From Agrococcus sp. Marseille-P2731 (lineage in GTDB: Bacteria > Actinomycetota > Actinomycetes > Actinomycetales > Microbacteriaceae), in NCBI RefSeq assembly GCF_900117395.1, contig NZ_FPEG01000001.1:248001-312000 (forward strand): DNA of 64,000 nt. Direction: 5' to 3'. The translations under genes were made by a program, and so were the position numbers. The notes beneath the pieces are model-generated. The model did not search any database, was not told where the DNA came from, and saw only the letters and a list, made by a program, of their open reading frames with translations. How positions within the stretch are numbered: position 1 is the stretch's first letter; every line of letters starts with the position of its first letter. Positions 8,521-18,236 of the stretch are shown here, piece by piece.

Positions 8521-9435
8521 ATGATGGGGCAGCTCGCTCGCGCCGGTCTCGGCTATGCGCTGTTCGCCTACTTCGTCTGGGGCCTCCTCCCCATCTACCT
8601 GCAGCTCACCCGCGGCATCGAGGGGTTCGAGCTCATCGGCTGGCGCGTCATCTCGTCGGTCGTGGTCGCCTTCGCGCTCGTCGCCATGACGCGCGGCTGG
8701 GCACGCATGCGCCAGGTGCTCCGCAGCCGCCGCGACACCTGGACGCTCGTGGCCGCCGGCCACGCGGTGCTCGTCAACTGGACGGCCTTCGTCATCGGGG
8801 TGCTCTCCGACCGCGTGCTCGAGACGAGCCTTGGCTACTTCCTGAACCCGCTCGTGAGCGTCGTGCTCGCCGTCATCTTCCTCGGGGAGCGCCTGCGGGT
8901 GCTGCAGTGGATCGCGGTGGGCCTCGGCGCAGTCGGGGTCGGCGTCATGATCGTCGGCTACGGCGAGGTGCCGTGGGTCGGCCTGCTCGTGGCGTTCTCG
9001 TTCGGCACCTACGGCCTCATCAAGAAGCGCGTCGGGGGTTCGGTGGATGCGCTGTCGGGCTTCACGATCGAGACCGTCGCGGTGCTGCCCGCCTCCCTGG
9101 CGATGATGGCCTTCGCCTTCGCAGCCCACGGGGTGACGCTGGGTGCGAACGGGCTCACGGGCATCCTGGGCGCCGCCGGCTTCGGCGTCGTCACCGCGGT
9201 GCCGCTGCTGGCCTTCGCGGCCGCGACCCGTCGCATCCCGCTCACCTGGGTCGCCTTCACGCAGTACCTCGCACCGAGCATGACGTTCCTGTTCGGTGCC
9301 TTCGTCATGCACGAGCCGATGCCGCTCGAGCGGTGGATCGGCTTCGCGTGCGTGTGGGCGTCGGTGCTGCTGGTCTCGTCCGACCTCCTCGGCCGCCAGC
9401 TCCGTCGGCACCGGCCGATCCCGCCTGCTGCCTGA
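8521..9435 (+). CDS. rarD: RarD-type EamA-family transporter
   Basis: This 304-residue integral membrane protein has about ten hydrophobic helices arranged as two EamA repeats. It begins GYALFAYFVWGLLPIYLQL and continues LVNWTAFVIGVLSDRVLETSLGYFLNPLVSV, both typical of RarD (named for chloramphenicol-sensitivity protein). It belongs to the drug/metabolite transporter superfamily; the substrate is not known. AGGGAGGG ends immediately before ATG 8521, so the second ATG at 8524 is the better-spaced start. It follows the groES terminator and has no obvious operon partner. Confidence 0.9.
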   Translation: MMGQLARAGLGYALFAYFVWGLLPIYLQLTRGIEGFELIGWRVISSVVVAFALVAMTRGWARMRQVLRSRRDTWTLVAAGHAVLVNWTAFVIGVLSDRVLETSLGYFLNPLVSVVLAVIFLGERLRVLQWIAVGLGAVGVGVMIVGYGEVPWVGLLVAFSFGTYGLIKKRVGGSVDALSGFTIETVAVLPASLAMMAFAFAAHGVTLGANGLTGILGAAGFGVVTAVPLLAFAAATRRIPLTWVAFTQYLAPSMTFLFGAFVMHEPMPLERWIGFACVWASVLLVSSDLLGRQLRRHRPIPPAA

Positions 9436-9538
9436 GCGCATCCGCCGTCATGCCCCGGGTATGGCGGGGGGCGTTTGACGCAAGACCGTTACAAGGTCGT
9501 GACGCGGAACGGCAGAAAAGTGGGCCTTCCTCGCCTAC

Positions 9539-9566
9539 TGTTGCAACAACGCACGCGCCAGCGTGC
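9539..9566. promoter_or_regulatory. Palindrome and hairpin in the leader of the branched-chain amino-acid binding-protein gene
   Basis: TGTTGCAACA (9539-9548) is a perfect 10-bp palindrome. It overlaps TACTGT (9536-9541), a possible -10 element. Two bases later GCACGC-GCCA-GCGTGC (9551-9566) can form a 6-bp hairpin. Both lie just before the start at 9589. No regulator is identified. Confidence 0.4.
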
Positions 9567-9588
9567 ATCCATGCAACTGAGGAGCACA

Positions 9589-10884
9589 ATGCAGTCCTTC
9601 ATTCGCACCAAGGGGCGCAGCCCCCGCAGGCTCGCGGCGCTCGGCGCAGCGACCGCGGGTGTGCTGCTGCTCGCCGCCTGCAGCGGTGGCGGCACCCCGG
9701 CGCCGTCCGAGTCGACCGGCGCCTCCGAGAGCGCTCCCGCTGAAGGCGGCGGCGAGACCGACACGAGCCTGGTCATCGGCACGATCCTGCCGCAGACGGG
9801 CAACCTCGAGTACCTCGGCCCGCCCGAGTTCGCCGGTGTCGACCTCGCGGTGCAGGAGCTCGAGGAGGCAGGTCTCGAGTTCGAGATCACGCTCGAGCAC
9901 CGTGACTCCGGTGACACCACGACCGACATCGCCACGCAGTCGGCGGACGAGCTGATCGGTCTCGGCGCCGACGCCATCATCGGCGCGGCATCGTCGGGCG
10001 TCTCGCTCACGTTCATCGACCGCCTGATCGACGCGCAGGTCGTGCAGATCTCGCCCGCGAACACGGCCTCCGACTTCATCGAGTACGAGGACGACGGGTT
10101 CTACTGGCGCACCGCTCCGAACGACGCGCTCCAGGGCCGCGTGCTCGCGAACCAGATCCTCGCCAACGGTGCGACCTCGGTCGGCTTCATCACGCTCAAC
10201 GACCCGTACGGCACGGGCCTCGAGGGCTACGTGACCGACACCTTCGTGGAGAACGGCGGCGAGGTCACGGGCAGCGTGCTCTACAACCCGGGCGACTCGA
10301 ACTTCTCGGGCCAGGTGGCCGACCTCGTCTCTGGCAACCCCGACGCGATCGCGATCCTCGCCTTCGCCGAGACGGCGCAGATCCTGCCGGAGCTCATCAC
10401 GAACGGCTTCCCCGGCACGGGGATGTACTTCGTTGACGGCAACCTGTCGAACAGCTACACGACGCTCGCCCCCGGCGCGCTCGAGGGCGCGTACGGCACC
10501 CTGCCGGGCAACACGGCCGAGGATGACTTCCGTGAGCGCCTGCTCGCGATCAACCCCGACCTCGACGACTTCTCGTACGCTCCCGAGTCGTACGACGCCG
10601 TCGTGCTGGCAGCGCTCGCCGCTGTGCAGGGCGGCAGCGCCGACGCGATCACCATCCGCGACAACCTGCAGTCGGTCTCTGCCGAGGGTGAGAAGTGCAC
10701 GACGATCGCCGACTGCCTCGAGCTGATCGAGGCTGGCGAGGACATCGACTACGACGGCTACTCCGGCCCCATCACCTTCGATGAGAACGGCGACCCGTCG
10801 GAGGCGTACATCGGCATCTACCAGTACGGCGCCGACAACACCTACTCGCTCGTGACGACGGAGTTCGGCTCGCTCGTCGAGTGA
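9589..10884 (+). CDS. livK: Branched-chain amino-acid ABC transporter substrate-binding lipoprotein
   Basis: This 431-residue lipoprotein has a positively charged N-terminus, a hydrophobic stretch and lipobox LLAAC with the lipidated Cys31, followed by a Gly/Ser/Ala-rich tether. The body is a periplasmic-binding fold of the Leu/Ile/Val (BraC/LivK) type: LVIGTILPQTGNLEYLG at the start of the first domain, and later ADAIIGAASSGVS and QISPANTASDF. It would capture branched-chain amino acids or related ligands at the outer face for LivHMGF. ATG 9589 is preceded by TGAGGAGCAC. It is convergent to, not cotranscribed with, the livHMGF genes. Ligand identity is inferred. Confidence 0.93.
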   Translation: MQSFIRTKGRSPRRLAALGAATAGVLLLAACSGGGTPAPSESTGASESAPAEGGGETDTSLVIGTILPQTGNLEYLGPPEFAGVDLAVQELEEAGLEFEITLEHRDSGDTTTDIATQSADELIGLGADAIIGAASSGVSLTFIDRLIDAQVVQISPANTASDFIEYEDDGFYWRTAPNDALQGRVLANQILANGATSVGFITLNDPYGTGLEGYVTDTFVENGGEVTGSVLYNPGDSNFSGQVADLVSGNPDAIAILAFAETAQILPELITNGFPGTGMYFVDGNLSNSYTTLAPGALEGAYGTLPGNTAEDDFRERLLAINPDLDDFSYAPESYDAVVLAALAAVQGGSADAITIRDNLQSVSAEGEKCTTIADCLELIEAGEDIDYDGYSGPITFDENGDPSEAYIGIYQYGADNTYSLVTTEFGSLVE

Positions 10885-10903
10885 CCTGACGCATCACACC
10901 GAG

Positions 10904-10929
10904 GAGGGCCCCGCTGCGGCGGGGCCCTC
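10904..10929 (+). terminator. Intrinsic terminator after livK
   Basis: A perfect 11-bp stem GAGGGCCCCGC / GCGGGGCCCTC with loop TGCG, 20 bases after the livK stop. Confidence 0.85.
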
Positions 10930-10940
10930 TTCGCGTGTGC

Positions 10941-11117
10941 CCGCTGGTCGAGGAGGCCGCGCGCGCAGCGCGCTGCCGTCCTTCCGCTGGTCGAGGAGGC
11001 CGCGCGCGCAGCGCGCTGCCGTCCTTCCGCTGGTCGAGGAGGCCGCGCGCGCAGCGCGCTGTCATCCTTCCGCTGGTCGAGGAGGCCGCGCGCGCAGCGC
11101 GCTGCCGTCACGAGACC
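10941..11117. repeat. Tandem array of four 43-bp GGTCGAGGAGG-type repeats
   Basis: Four nearly identical units begin at 10941, 10984, 11027 and 11070. Each reads CCGCTGGTCGAGGAGGCCGC and then an alternating GC-rich palindromic part (GCGCGCGCAGCGCGC). The last unit ends with GTCACGAGACC. Units abut without spacers, so this is not a CRISPR array. The core belongs to the same family as the array at 37.3 kb and the copies inside purH. Confidence 0.93.
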
Positions 11118-11118
11118 A

Positions 11119-11156
11119 AGCAGCGCGGGCCCCTCCGAGGAGAGGCCCGCGCTGCT
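11119..11156 (-). terminator. Intrinsic terminator after livF
   Basis: A perfect 13-bp stem (AGCAGCGCGGGCC / GGCCCGCGCTGCT) with a 12-base loop, eight bases past the livF stop when read on the minus strand. Confidence 0.8.
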
Positions 11157-11164
11157 GTGCCCGG

Positions 11165-11950
11165 CTAGACGCCCGCTGGCGGCTGCACCGTCGGCTGCGA
11201 CTCGGTGCGAGCCTTCTCCTCGACGTCGGTCGCGAGGGTGCCGAGGTAGAGCTGGATCACCTTCGGGTCGTTGAGCATCTCGCGGCCCGTGCCCGTGTAC
11301 GCATCCGTGCCCTGATCGAGGACGTACGCCCGGTGCGAGATCTGCAGGCAGCGGCGCGCGTTCTGCTCGACCATCACGATGGTCACGCCGTGGCTGTTGA
11401 TCTCGGCGACGCGCAGGAAGGTCTCGTCCTGCCGCACCGGGCTGAGGCCGGCGCTCGGCTCGTCGAGCAGCAGCACCGCGGGGTCCATCATGAGGGCGCG
11501 GCCCATCGCGACCATCTGGCGCTCACCGCCCGAGAGGCTGCCCGCGCGCTGCTTGCGCCGCTTCACGAGCTCGGGGAAGAGGCCGCCGACGAACTCGAAG
11601 CGCTCCCGGAACAGCTTGGGCTGCTGGAAGAGCCCCATCTCGAGGTTCTCCTCGATGGTGAGGGATGGGAAGACGTTGTTGTTCTGCGGCACCATGCCGA
11701 CGCCCTTGCCGACCAGCCGGTCGGCCTTCAGCCCCGTGATCTCCTCGCCGTGCAGCAGCACGCTGCCCTCGCGGATGCCGACCTGGCCGAAGACCGCCTT
11801 CAGCAGCGTCGACTTGCCCGCGCCGTTCGGGCCGATGATGCCGATCAGGTCGCCCTGGTTGGCGACGATCGAGCAGCCGTTCAGGATGTTCACGCCAGGC
11901 AGGTAGCCCGCGACAAGGTCCTTCGTCTCGAGCACTGGGGTGGGGGTCAT
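11165..11950 (-). CDS. livF: Branched-chain amino-acid ABC transporter ATPase LivF
   Basis: This 261-residue ABC ATPase has Walker A GPNGAGKST, Q-loop VPQNNNVFPSL, signature LSGGE, Walker B VLLLDEPS and H-loop MVEQ. The motif GMVPQNNNVFPSLTIEENLEMG marks the LivF branch. It energises uptake by the LivHM permease at the cytoplasmic face. It is the last gene of livHMGF; its start overlaps the livG stop by four bases. A ~15-residue Thr/Gln/Pro tail follows the conserved domain. Confidence 0.95.
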   Translation of the reverse strand: MTPTPVLETKDLVAGYLPGVNILNGCSIVANQGDLIGIIGPNGAGKSTLLKAVFGQVGIREGSVLLHGEEITGLKADRLVGKGVGMVPQNNNVFPSLTIEENLEMGLFQQPKLFRERFEFVGGLFPELVKRRKQRAGSLSGGERQMVAMGRALMMDPAVLLLDEPSAGLSPVRQDETFLRVAEINSHGVTIVMVEQNARRCLQISHRAYVLDQGTDAYTGTGREMLNDPKVIQLYLGTLATDVEEKARTESQPTVQPPAGV

Positions 11951-12960
11951 CGCTCATCCTCTCGGTCGGTCGAGCGCGCGGTGGGAGCAGCGTCGTCCTG
12001 AGCGTCGGCCCGTGCCTCGGCGGGGGCGGATGCATCGGGGTCGATCGGCACCTCTTCCTCCGCGTCCTCGTGGATCTGCGCCACCTGCTGGTTGGTCAGC
12101 GTGCCCAGGTCGGTGTCGTGGTGCGCACCGAGGTAGGCGTCGACGACCGCCTGGTTCTGCATGATCGTCTCGGGCGGGCCCTCTGCGACGACCTTGCCCT
12201 CCGCCATCACGATCACCCAGTCGGAGATGTGACGGACCATGTGCATGTCGTGCTCGACGAACAGCACGGTCATCCCGTCGTCCTTCAGGCCTCGCACGTG
12301 GTCGAGCAGCGACTGCGTGAGGGCCGGGTTGACACCGGCCATCGGCTCATCGAGCATCACGAGCGTCGGGTCGCTCATGAGCGCCCGCGCCATCTCGAGC
12401 AGCTTGCGCTGGCCGCCGGAGAGCGACGCGGCGTAGTCCTCGCGCTTCGCATCCAGCTTGAAGCGCGCGAGCAGCGCGTCGGCCTTCTCGATGTTCGCCT
12501 GCTCCTGCGCCTTCCACAGCGGCTTGATGAGTGCCGCGAAGATGCCCTCGCCGCGCTGGTCGCGCGCGCCGAGCAGCATGTTCTGCAGCACCGTCAGGCG
12601 ACCGAGCGACTTCGTCAGCTGGAAGGTTCGCACCATGCCGCGGCGCGCCACCTTGTGGCTGGGCACGTGCGCGAGCGACTGTCCCTCGAACGACCAGGTG
12701 CCCTTGTTGGGCCGGTCGAAGCCGGTGAGCAGGTTGAAGAACGTGGTCTTCCCGGCGCCGTTCGGTCCGATGAGCGCGGTGATCCTGCCGCGCGGGATCT
12801 CGACGTGCGCGACGTCGACGGCGGTCAGGCCGCCGAACTGCCGGATCACGCCGTCTGCGACGACGATCGGATCGACCTTCGCGCATCCGGGGCCGACCTG
12901 GCCGTCGACGAGGGGATGGGTGGCGGGCGGTGTCGCCTGCGGGGTGGCCGTCTCAGACAT
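11947..12960 (-). CDS. livG: Branched-chain amino-acid ABC transporter ATPase LivG with acidic C-terminal tail
   Basis: This 337-residue ABC ATPase carries Walker A GPNGAGKTT, signature LSGGQRKLLE, Walker B LVMLDEPMAGVNP and H-loop VEHDMH, all typical of LivG. It is about 80 residues longer than most LivG. The extra length is an N-terminal Thr/Pro-rich head of ~30 residues and a C-terminal tail of ~50 residues rich in Glu, Asp and Ala, which looks disordered. Its start overlaps the livM stop by eight bases, giving translational coupling within livHMGF. Confidence 0.94.
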   Translation of the reverse strand: MSETATPQATPPATHPLVDGQVGPGCAKVDPIVVADGVIRQFGGLTAVDVAHVEIPRGRITALIGPNGAGKTTFFNLLTGFDRPNKGTWSFEGQSLAHVPSHKVARRGMVRTFQLTKSLGRLTVLQNMLLGARDQRGEGIFAALIKPLWKAQEQANIEKADALLARFKLDAKREDYAASLSGGQRKLLEMARALMSDPTLVMLDEPMAGVNPALTQSLLDHVRGLKDDGMTVLFVEHDMHMVRHISDWVIVMAEGKVVAEGPPETIMQNQAVVDAYLGAHHDTDLGTLTNQQVAQIHEDAEEEVPIDPDASAPAEARADAQDDAAPTARSTDREDER

Positions 12961-13969
12961 TGAACGACAGCTCCTTCTTGTTGCCGAGGATGCCCTGTGG
13001 TCTGAAGATCACGAGCGCCATGAGGGCGAGTCCGACGATCACGAAGCGCAGCTGGCCGGCCTGCGAGCCGGAGATGTCGCCGAAGACGCCCATCGAGTGC
13101 AGGCCGTTGATGACGCCGCCGGTGAACGAGAGCAGCACCCAGAAGAGGATGGAGCCCAGCACCGGGCCGAAGACGGTCGCTGCACCGCCCAGCAGCAGCG
13201 CGGTCCAGATGTAGAACGTCATCGTGGTCGCGAAGTTGTCGGGCTGCACGGCTCGCGGCAGCACGTAGAGCACGCCGGCGAGCGCACCCATGGTGCCGCC
13301 GAGCACGAGCGCCTGCATCTTGTAGCTGTAGACGTTCTTGCCGAGCGAGCGCACGGCATCCTCGTCCTCGCGGATGCCCTTGATGACGCGGCCCCACGGG
13401 CTGCGCATGAGCAGCCAGACGAGGATGAGCGCGACGACGACGATCGACCAGGCGATGATGCGCACCCAGGTGTCGTAGGCGGTCGCCGTCCACGGGCCGA
13501 AGCCGTAGGTGGTGCCGGTGAGCGGGTTGAGGGCGGTGATGTCGCCCTTGTAGCTCTGGCCCGTCAGGCCCTGCGAGCCGCCGGTGATCTCCGTCAGGTC
13601 CTGCGTGCGGACGGTGAAGCGGATGATCTCGGCCGCCGCGATCGTCACGATGGCGAGGTAGTCGCCGCGCAGCCGCAGGGTCGGGATGCCGAGGATCAGT
13701 CCGAAGATCACCGCGGCGACGATCGCGACGAGGATCGCCGAGACGAACGACAGCCAGACGGGCCAGCCGAGCGTGGCGGTCGGGTCGACCATCATCGTGA
13801 AGATCGCGAAGGCGTAGGCGCCGACGGCCATGAACCCGGCCTGGCCGAAGTTCAGCAGGCCGGAGTAGCCGAAGTGGATGTTCAGCCCGATGGTCGCCAA
13901 TGCGAAGGCGGCCGTGGTGGGGGAGAGGATCTCGCCCGCGGCGTTGTTCAGGATCGCGAGGAAGTCCAT
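12953..13969 (-). CDS. livM: Branched-chain amino-acid ABC transporter permease LivM
   Basis: This 338-residue membrane protein has about eight to ten hydrophobic helices, with GLNIHFGYSGLLNFGQAGFM near the N-terminus, LRLRGDYLAIVTIA and the terminal RPQGILG, all LivM hallmarks. It pairs with LivH to form the transmembrane channel. ATG at 13969 is preferred over the in-frame TTG at 13976-13978, because AAAGGA is correctly spaced for the ATG. One base separates it from the livH stop. Confidence 0.93.
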   Translation of the reverse strand: MDFLAILNNAAGEILSPTTAAFALATIGLNIHFGYSGLLNFGQAGFMAVGAYAFAIFTMMVDPTATLGWPVWLSFVSAILVAIVAAVIFGLILGIPTLRLRGDYLAIVTIAAAEIIRFTVRTQDLTEITGGSQGLTGQSYKGDITALNPLTGTTYGFGPWTATAYDTWVRIIAWSIVVVALILVWLLMRSPWGRVIKGIREDEDAVRSLGKNVYSYKMQALVLGGTMGALAGVLYVLPRAVQPDNFATTMTFYIWTALLLGGAATVFGPVLGSILFWVLLSFTGGVINGLHSMGVFGDISGSQAGQLRFVIVGLALMALVIFRPQGILGNKKELSFNV

Positions 13970-13970
13970 G

Positions 13971-15371
13971 TCAACCAATCCTTTCCCGGCGACCGAGGAT
14001 GCCTTGCGGTCGGAAGAGCAGCACGAGGATGAGCAGCAGCAGCGCGACGGCGTAGCGCAGGTCAGGTGCGATGAAGAGCGTCGAGAACTCGGTCACGAGG
14101 CCCACGAAGACGGCGCCGACGAGCGCGCCGAATGCGCTGCCGAGCCCGCCGAGGGTGACGCTGGCGAACAGCAGCAGCAGGATGGTGAAGCCCATGTCCC
14201 ACTTGATGTTGCCGCCGATGAAGTAGGTGTAAAGGATGCCGGCGCCGCCGGTCAGCAGGCCCGCGAGCACCCAGACGATGCGGATCACGCGGTCGACGTC
14301 GATGCCGGAGGCCGAGGCGAGGCTCGCGTTGTCGCTCACCGCGCGCGTGGCCTTGCCGATGCGCGTGCGGGTGAGGAACCAGCCGACGGCGAGCAGGACC
14401 ACGGCCGCGATCGCCGTGCTCACGATGTTCGACGTCGTCATCGCGACCGGTCCCACCTGGACGACCGGGCCGCGGTCGACGGCCAGGCCCTCGGTGCCGC
14501 CTCCGATGAGGAATTGGAAGAAGTAGCGCAGCGCGATCGACAGGCCGATCGTCACGATCAGCACCTGCACGAGGCCGACTCGGCGCCGGCGCAGCGGCTT
14601 GAAGATCGCCCAGTCGTGGAACCAGCCGAAGACGGCGGAGGCGACGAGGGTGACGATCACCGCGATCCAGGCGGGCCAGGCCATCAGGGTCGTGGTGGCG
14701 TAGAAGATGACGCCGCCGAAGGTCAGCAGCTCGCCGTGCGCGAAGTTGTTCACGCCCGTGGTGCCGAAGATCAGCGTGATGCCGATGGCCGCGAGCGCGA
14801 GCAGGAGGCCGAAGCTGAGGCCGGAGATCAGTCGCGCGAGCACCTGAGCCCCGAAGTCGTTGCTCGAGGCGCCTGCGCCTGCGCCGGTGGGCTCGGACCC
14901 GGGCGGCGGGGTGGTGCCCTCGCCGCCGGTGTCGCCGCCCGCACCCTCGCTCGGGGCGGGAGCCGGGGAGCCGAAGGGGAACAGCACGCCCTGCGAGGTC
15001 GACGTCGCGATCGTGAGCTCTCGGCTCTCGAACGAGGGATCGCGGAGCGTGACGCCCTCGGGCAGCGTCGCGGTGTCGATCGACACCGTGTAGGTGCCCT
15101 GCTCGGGGACCCCGACCATCCAGCGTCCGTCTTCGCCGGTCGCGACCGTCTCGTCGACGCCGTTGCCCGAGACCGTGATCTCGACGCCCTCGATCGGCTC
15201 CTGGCCGTCCTTGACGATGCCGTTGAAGTTGAAGGGAGCCGGCTGCTCCGTCAGCGCGAGGTCTGCGGCGTTGGCCGCGACTGCTCCACCGCCGACCATG
15301 CCGAGGACAGCGAGAGCGACCGCGATCGCTCGCCGCAGCCCTCTCCGTCGAGGTCTGCTGGACGTCTTCAC
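13971..15371 (-). CDS. livH: Branched-chain amino-acid ABC permease LivH with N-terminal signal peptide and carboxypeptidase-regulatory-like domain
   Basis: This 466-residue protein is unusually long for LivH (about 290-310). Residues 1-36 are an Arg-rich head plus hydrophobic segment ending AANA, like a signal peptide. Residues ~45-128 resemble a carboxypeptidase regulatory-like (Ig-fold) domain: FNGIVKDG.EPIEGVEITV, then GEDGRW and GTYTVSID. A Ser/Gly/Pro/Thr linker follows (~133-170). The rest is a canonical LivH permease, with NFAHGELLTFG and terminal RPQGILG. The start is GTG behind GGAGGA. It is first of livHMGF. The extra domain should sit outside the membrane, near where the binding protein docks; that role is inference. 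Confidence 0.92.
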   Translation of the reverse strand: MKTSSRPRRRGLRRAIAVALAVLGMVGGGAVAANAADLALTEQPAPFNFNGIVKDGQEPIEGVEITVSGNGVDETVATGEDGRWMVGVPEQGTYTVSIDTATLPEGVTLRDPSFESRELTIATSTSQGVLFPFGSPAPAPSEGAGGDTGGEGTTPPPGSEPTGAGAGASSNDFGAQVLARLISGLSFGLLLALAAIGITLIFGTTGVNNFAHGELLTFGGVIFYATTTLMAWPAWIAVIVTLVASAVFGWFHDWAIFKPLRRRRVGLVQVLIVTIGLSIALRYFFQFLIGGGTEGLAVDRGPVVQVGPVAMTTSNIVSTAIAAVVLLAVGWFLTRTRIGKATRAVSDNASLASASGIDVDRVIRIVWVLAGLLTGGAGILYTYFIGGNIKWDMGFTILLLLFASVTLGGLGSAFGALVGAVFVGLVTEFSTLFIAPDLRYAVALLLLILVLLFRPQGILGRRERIG

Positions 15372-15494
15372 ATGTCCTCCATGTCAGGGGGGCAGCACTG
15401 CCCTGGGAATGCCGCGTGCACCGTGCCCGTTACATCGGTGGTGCCACAGTAGCGGCCACGGCGGGCGGCTCAGGCCCGATCGGGCGACAACTGA

Positions 15495-17057
<1,563 letters not shown>

Positions 17058-17076
17058 GCGCGCTGCTCGGGAGCGT

Positions 17077-17153
17077 CCCGGAGATCTTCTCTCCCTCCGC
17101 CCACCCAACGGGATAGTCCACGCGGAAGGCCGCTGAGCCGGAGATCTTCCGGG
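17077..17153. repeat. Palindromic GGATARTCC element, copy A
   Basis: About 77 bp: CCCGGAGATCTT (17077-17088), then GGATAGTCC (17111-17119), then CCGGAGATCTTCCGGG (17138-17153). The core and right half align closely with copies at 53402-53476 and 52366-52449. The end sequences are imperfect palindromes centred on AGATCT and could pair across the element. Confidence 0.8.
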
Positions 17154-17245
17154 CGTGAACGCGAGCACGAGCGCCAGCAACTGTCGCGCTGAGCCGCCGC
17201 TCTGCGCACGCCCGCACCACGTCTCGTCGTCACCGCGCTGGCCTC

Positions 17246-17301
17246 TTGCACTCCGCTCAGACGCGATATAGCGTGTGTCGCACAAGACGCGATATATCGC
17301 G
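17246..17301 (+). promoter_or_regulatory. Probable PadR-type operators in the promoter of the DUF4097-padR operon
   Basis: CGCGATATATCGCG (17288-17301) is a perfect 14-bp palindrome. ACGCGATATAGCGT (17261-17274) is a near palindrome of the same core, centred 27 bp upstream. TTGCAC at 17246 and the GATATA of the first site could act as a promoter. AT-rich palindromes of this type are typical PadR sites, and a PadR gene lies in this operon, so autoregulation is likely. Confidence 0.6.
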
Positions 17302-17342
17302 AGCGGTGGCGCCGGGTCGCCGCGACGATCCGAGGAGCGACC

Positions 17343-18236
17343 ATGGAGCAGCAGTGGGGAAGCGGCGAGGCTGAGGGCGTCGACGCATCGGAGAGCGCGA
17401 AGCCGCGCAGCGCCTCTGGGGCGGCGGCATCGGGCGCCGACAGCATCACCGAGCGCTGGACGATCGGCGAGGGCGAGAGCCGCGTGATCGACATCGACGC
17501 GGTGCGGGCGCTGCGCGTCGGCATCGTCGGCGGCAGCGTCGACATCATCGGCCACGACGAGCCGACCGCGCGCGTCGAGGTGCACCGCGTCGAAGGGCGC
17601 GACCTCACGGTGACGCTCGAGCAGGGGCGCCTCTCGATCTCGCACCCGAAGGTCAGCTGGGACGACGTGTGGGAATCGGTGAAGGCCCTGGTGGGCGTCC
17701 GCGCCCGGGTCGAGCTGAGCATCGTCGTGCCCAGGCAGGTGGCGCTCTCGCTGGGCCAGGTGGGCGCATCCGCCCTCGTCACCGGGCTGCGCGATCGCGC
17801 GAGCCTGGGCACCGTCTCGGGTGCGATCCAGGTCGAGTCGCACACGGGCGACCTCGACCTGAACACCGTCTCGGGCGACATCGAGGTCTCGGGCGGCGCC
17901 GGCCGGCTCTCGGTGCACGGCGTCTCGGCGAGCGTCACCGCCTCCGGGGCACTGGAGGCGATCGGCATCGACACCGTCAGCGGCGACGTGCTGCTCGACG
18001 TGCACGGCTCGCCCCGCAGCATCTCGGCCAACTCGGTCTCGGGCGACGTCACCGTGCGCATCGACGCCGGCCAGGGCGTGCGCGCGACCACGCGCACGGT
18101 CTCCGGGCGCGGGGCCATCGCAGGCGTCGCGATGCCCAAGCGCGGCGGGCGCGAGGTCGTCGACGGTGCGAACGCCTTCGACTTCAGTGCCAGCACGGTC
18201 TCTGGCGACATCACGGTCGTGCGGAGGGGCGAGTGA
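17343..18236 (+). CDS. DUF4097 family beta-repeat protein
   Basis: This 297-residue protein has a ~45-residue low-complexity head and then a long beta-helix-like region with recurring TVSG(D/A)I and SVSGDV units (about residues 160-295), the hallmark of DUF4097. No signal peptide or membrane helix is evident. Biochemical role is unknown; such proteins often sit beside PadR regulators and are thought to be envelope-stress related. ATG 17343 follows CGAGGAGCGACC. The stop overlaps the padR start by three bases, so the two are co-expressed from the palindrome-bearing promoter upstream. Confidence 0.85.
   Translation: MEQQWGSGEAEGVDASESAKPRSASGAAASGADSITERWTIGEGESRVIDIDAVRALRVGIVGGSVDIIGHDEPTARVEVHRVEGRDLTVTLEQGRLSISHPKVSWDDVWESVKALVGVRARVELSIVVPRQVALSLGQVGASALVTGLRDRASLGTVSGAIQVESHTGDLDLNTVSGDIEVSGGAGRLSVHGVSASVTASGALEAIGIDTVSGDVLLDVHGSPRSISANSVSGDVTVRIDAGQGVRATTRTVSGRGAIAGVAMPKRGGREVVDGANAFDFSASTVSGDITVVRRGE

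Noticed and set aside
10941-11117. Possible CRISPR array at the 43-bp repeats
   Set aside because: Units are contiguous with no unique spacers, and no cas genes are nearby; the same unit occurs in other intergenic places and inside purH.
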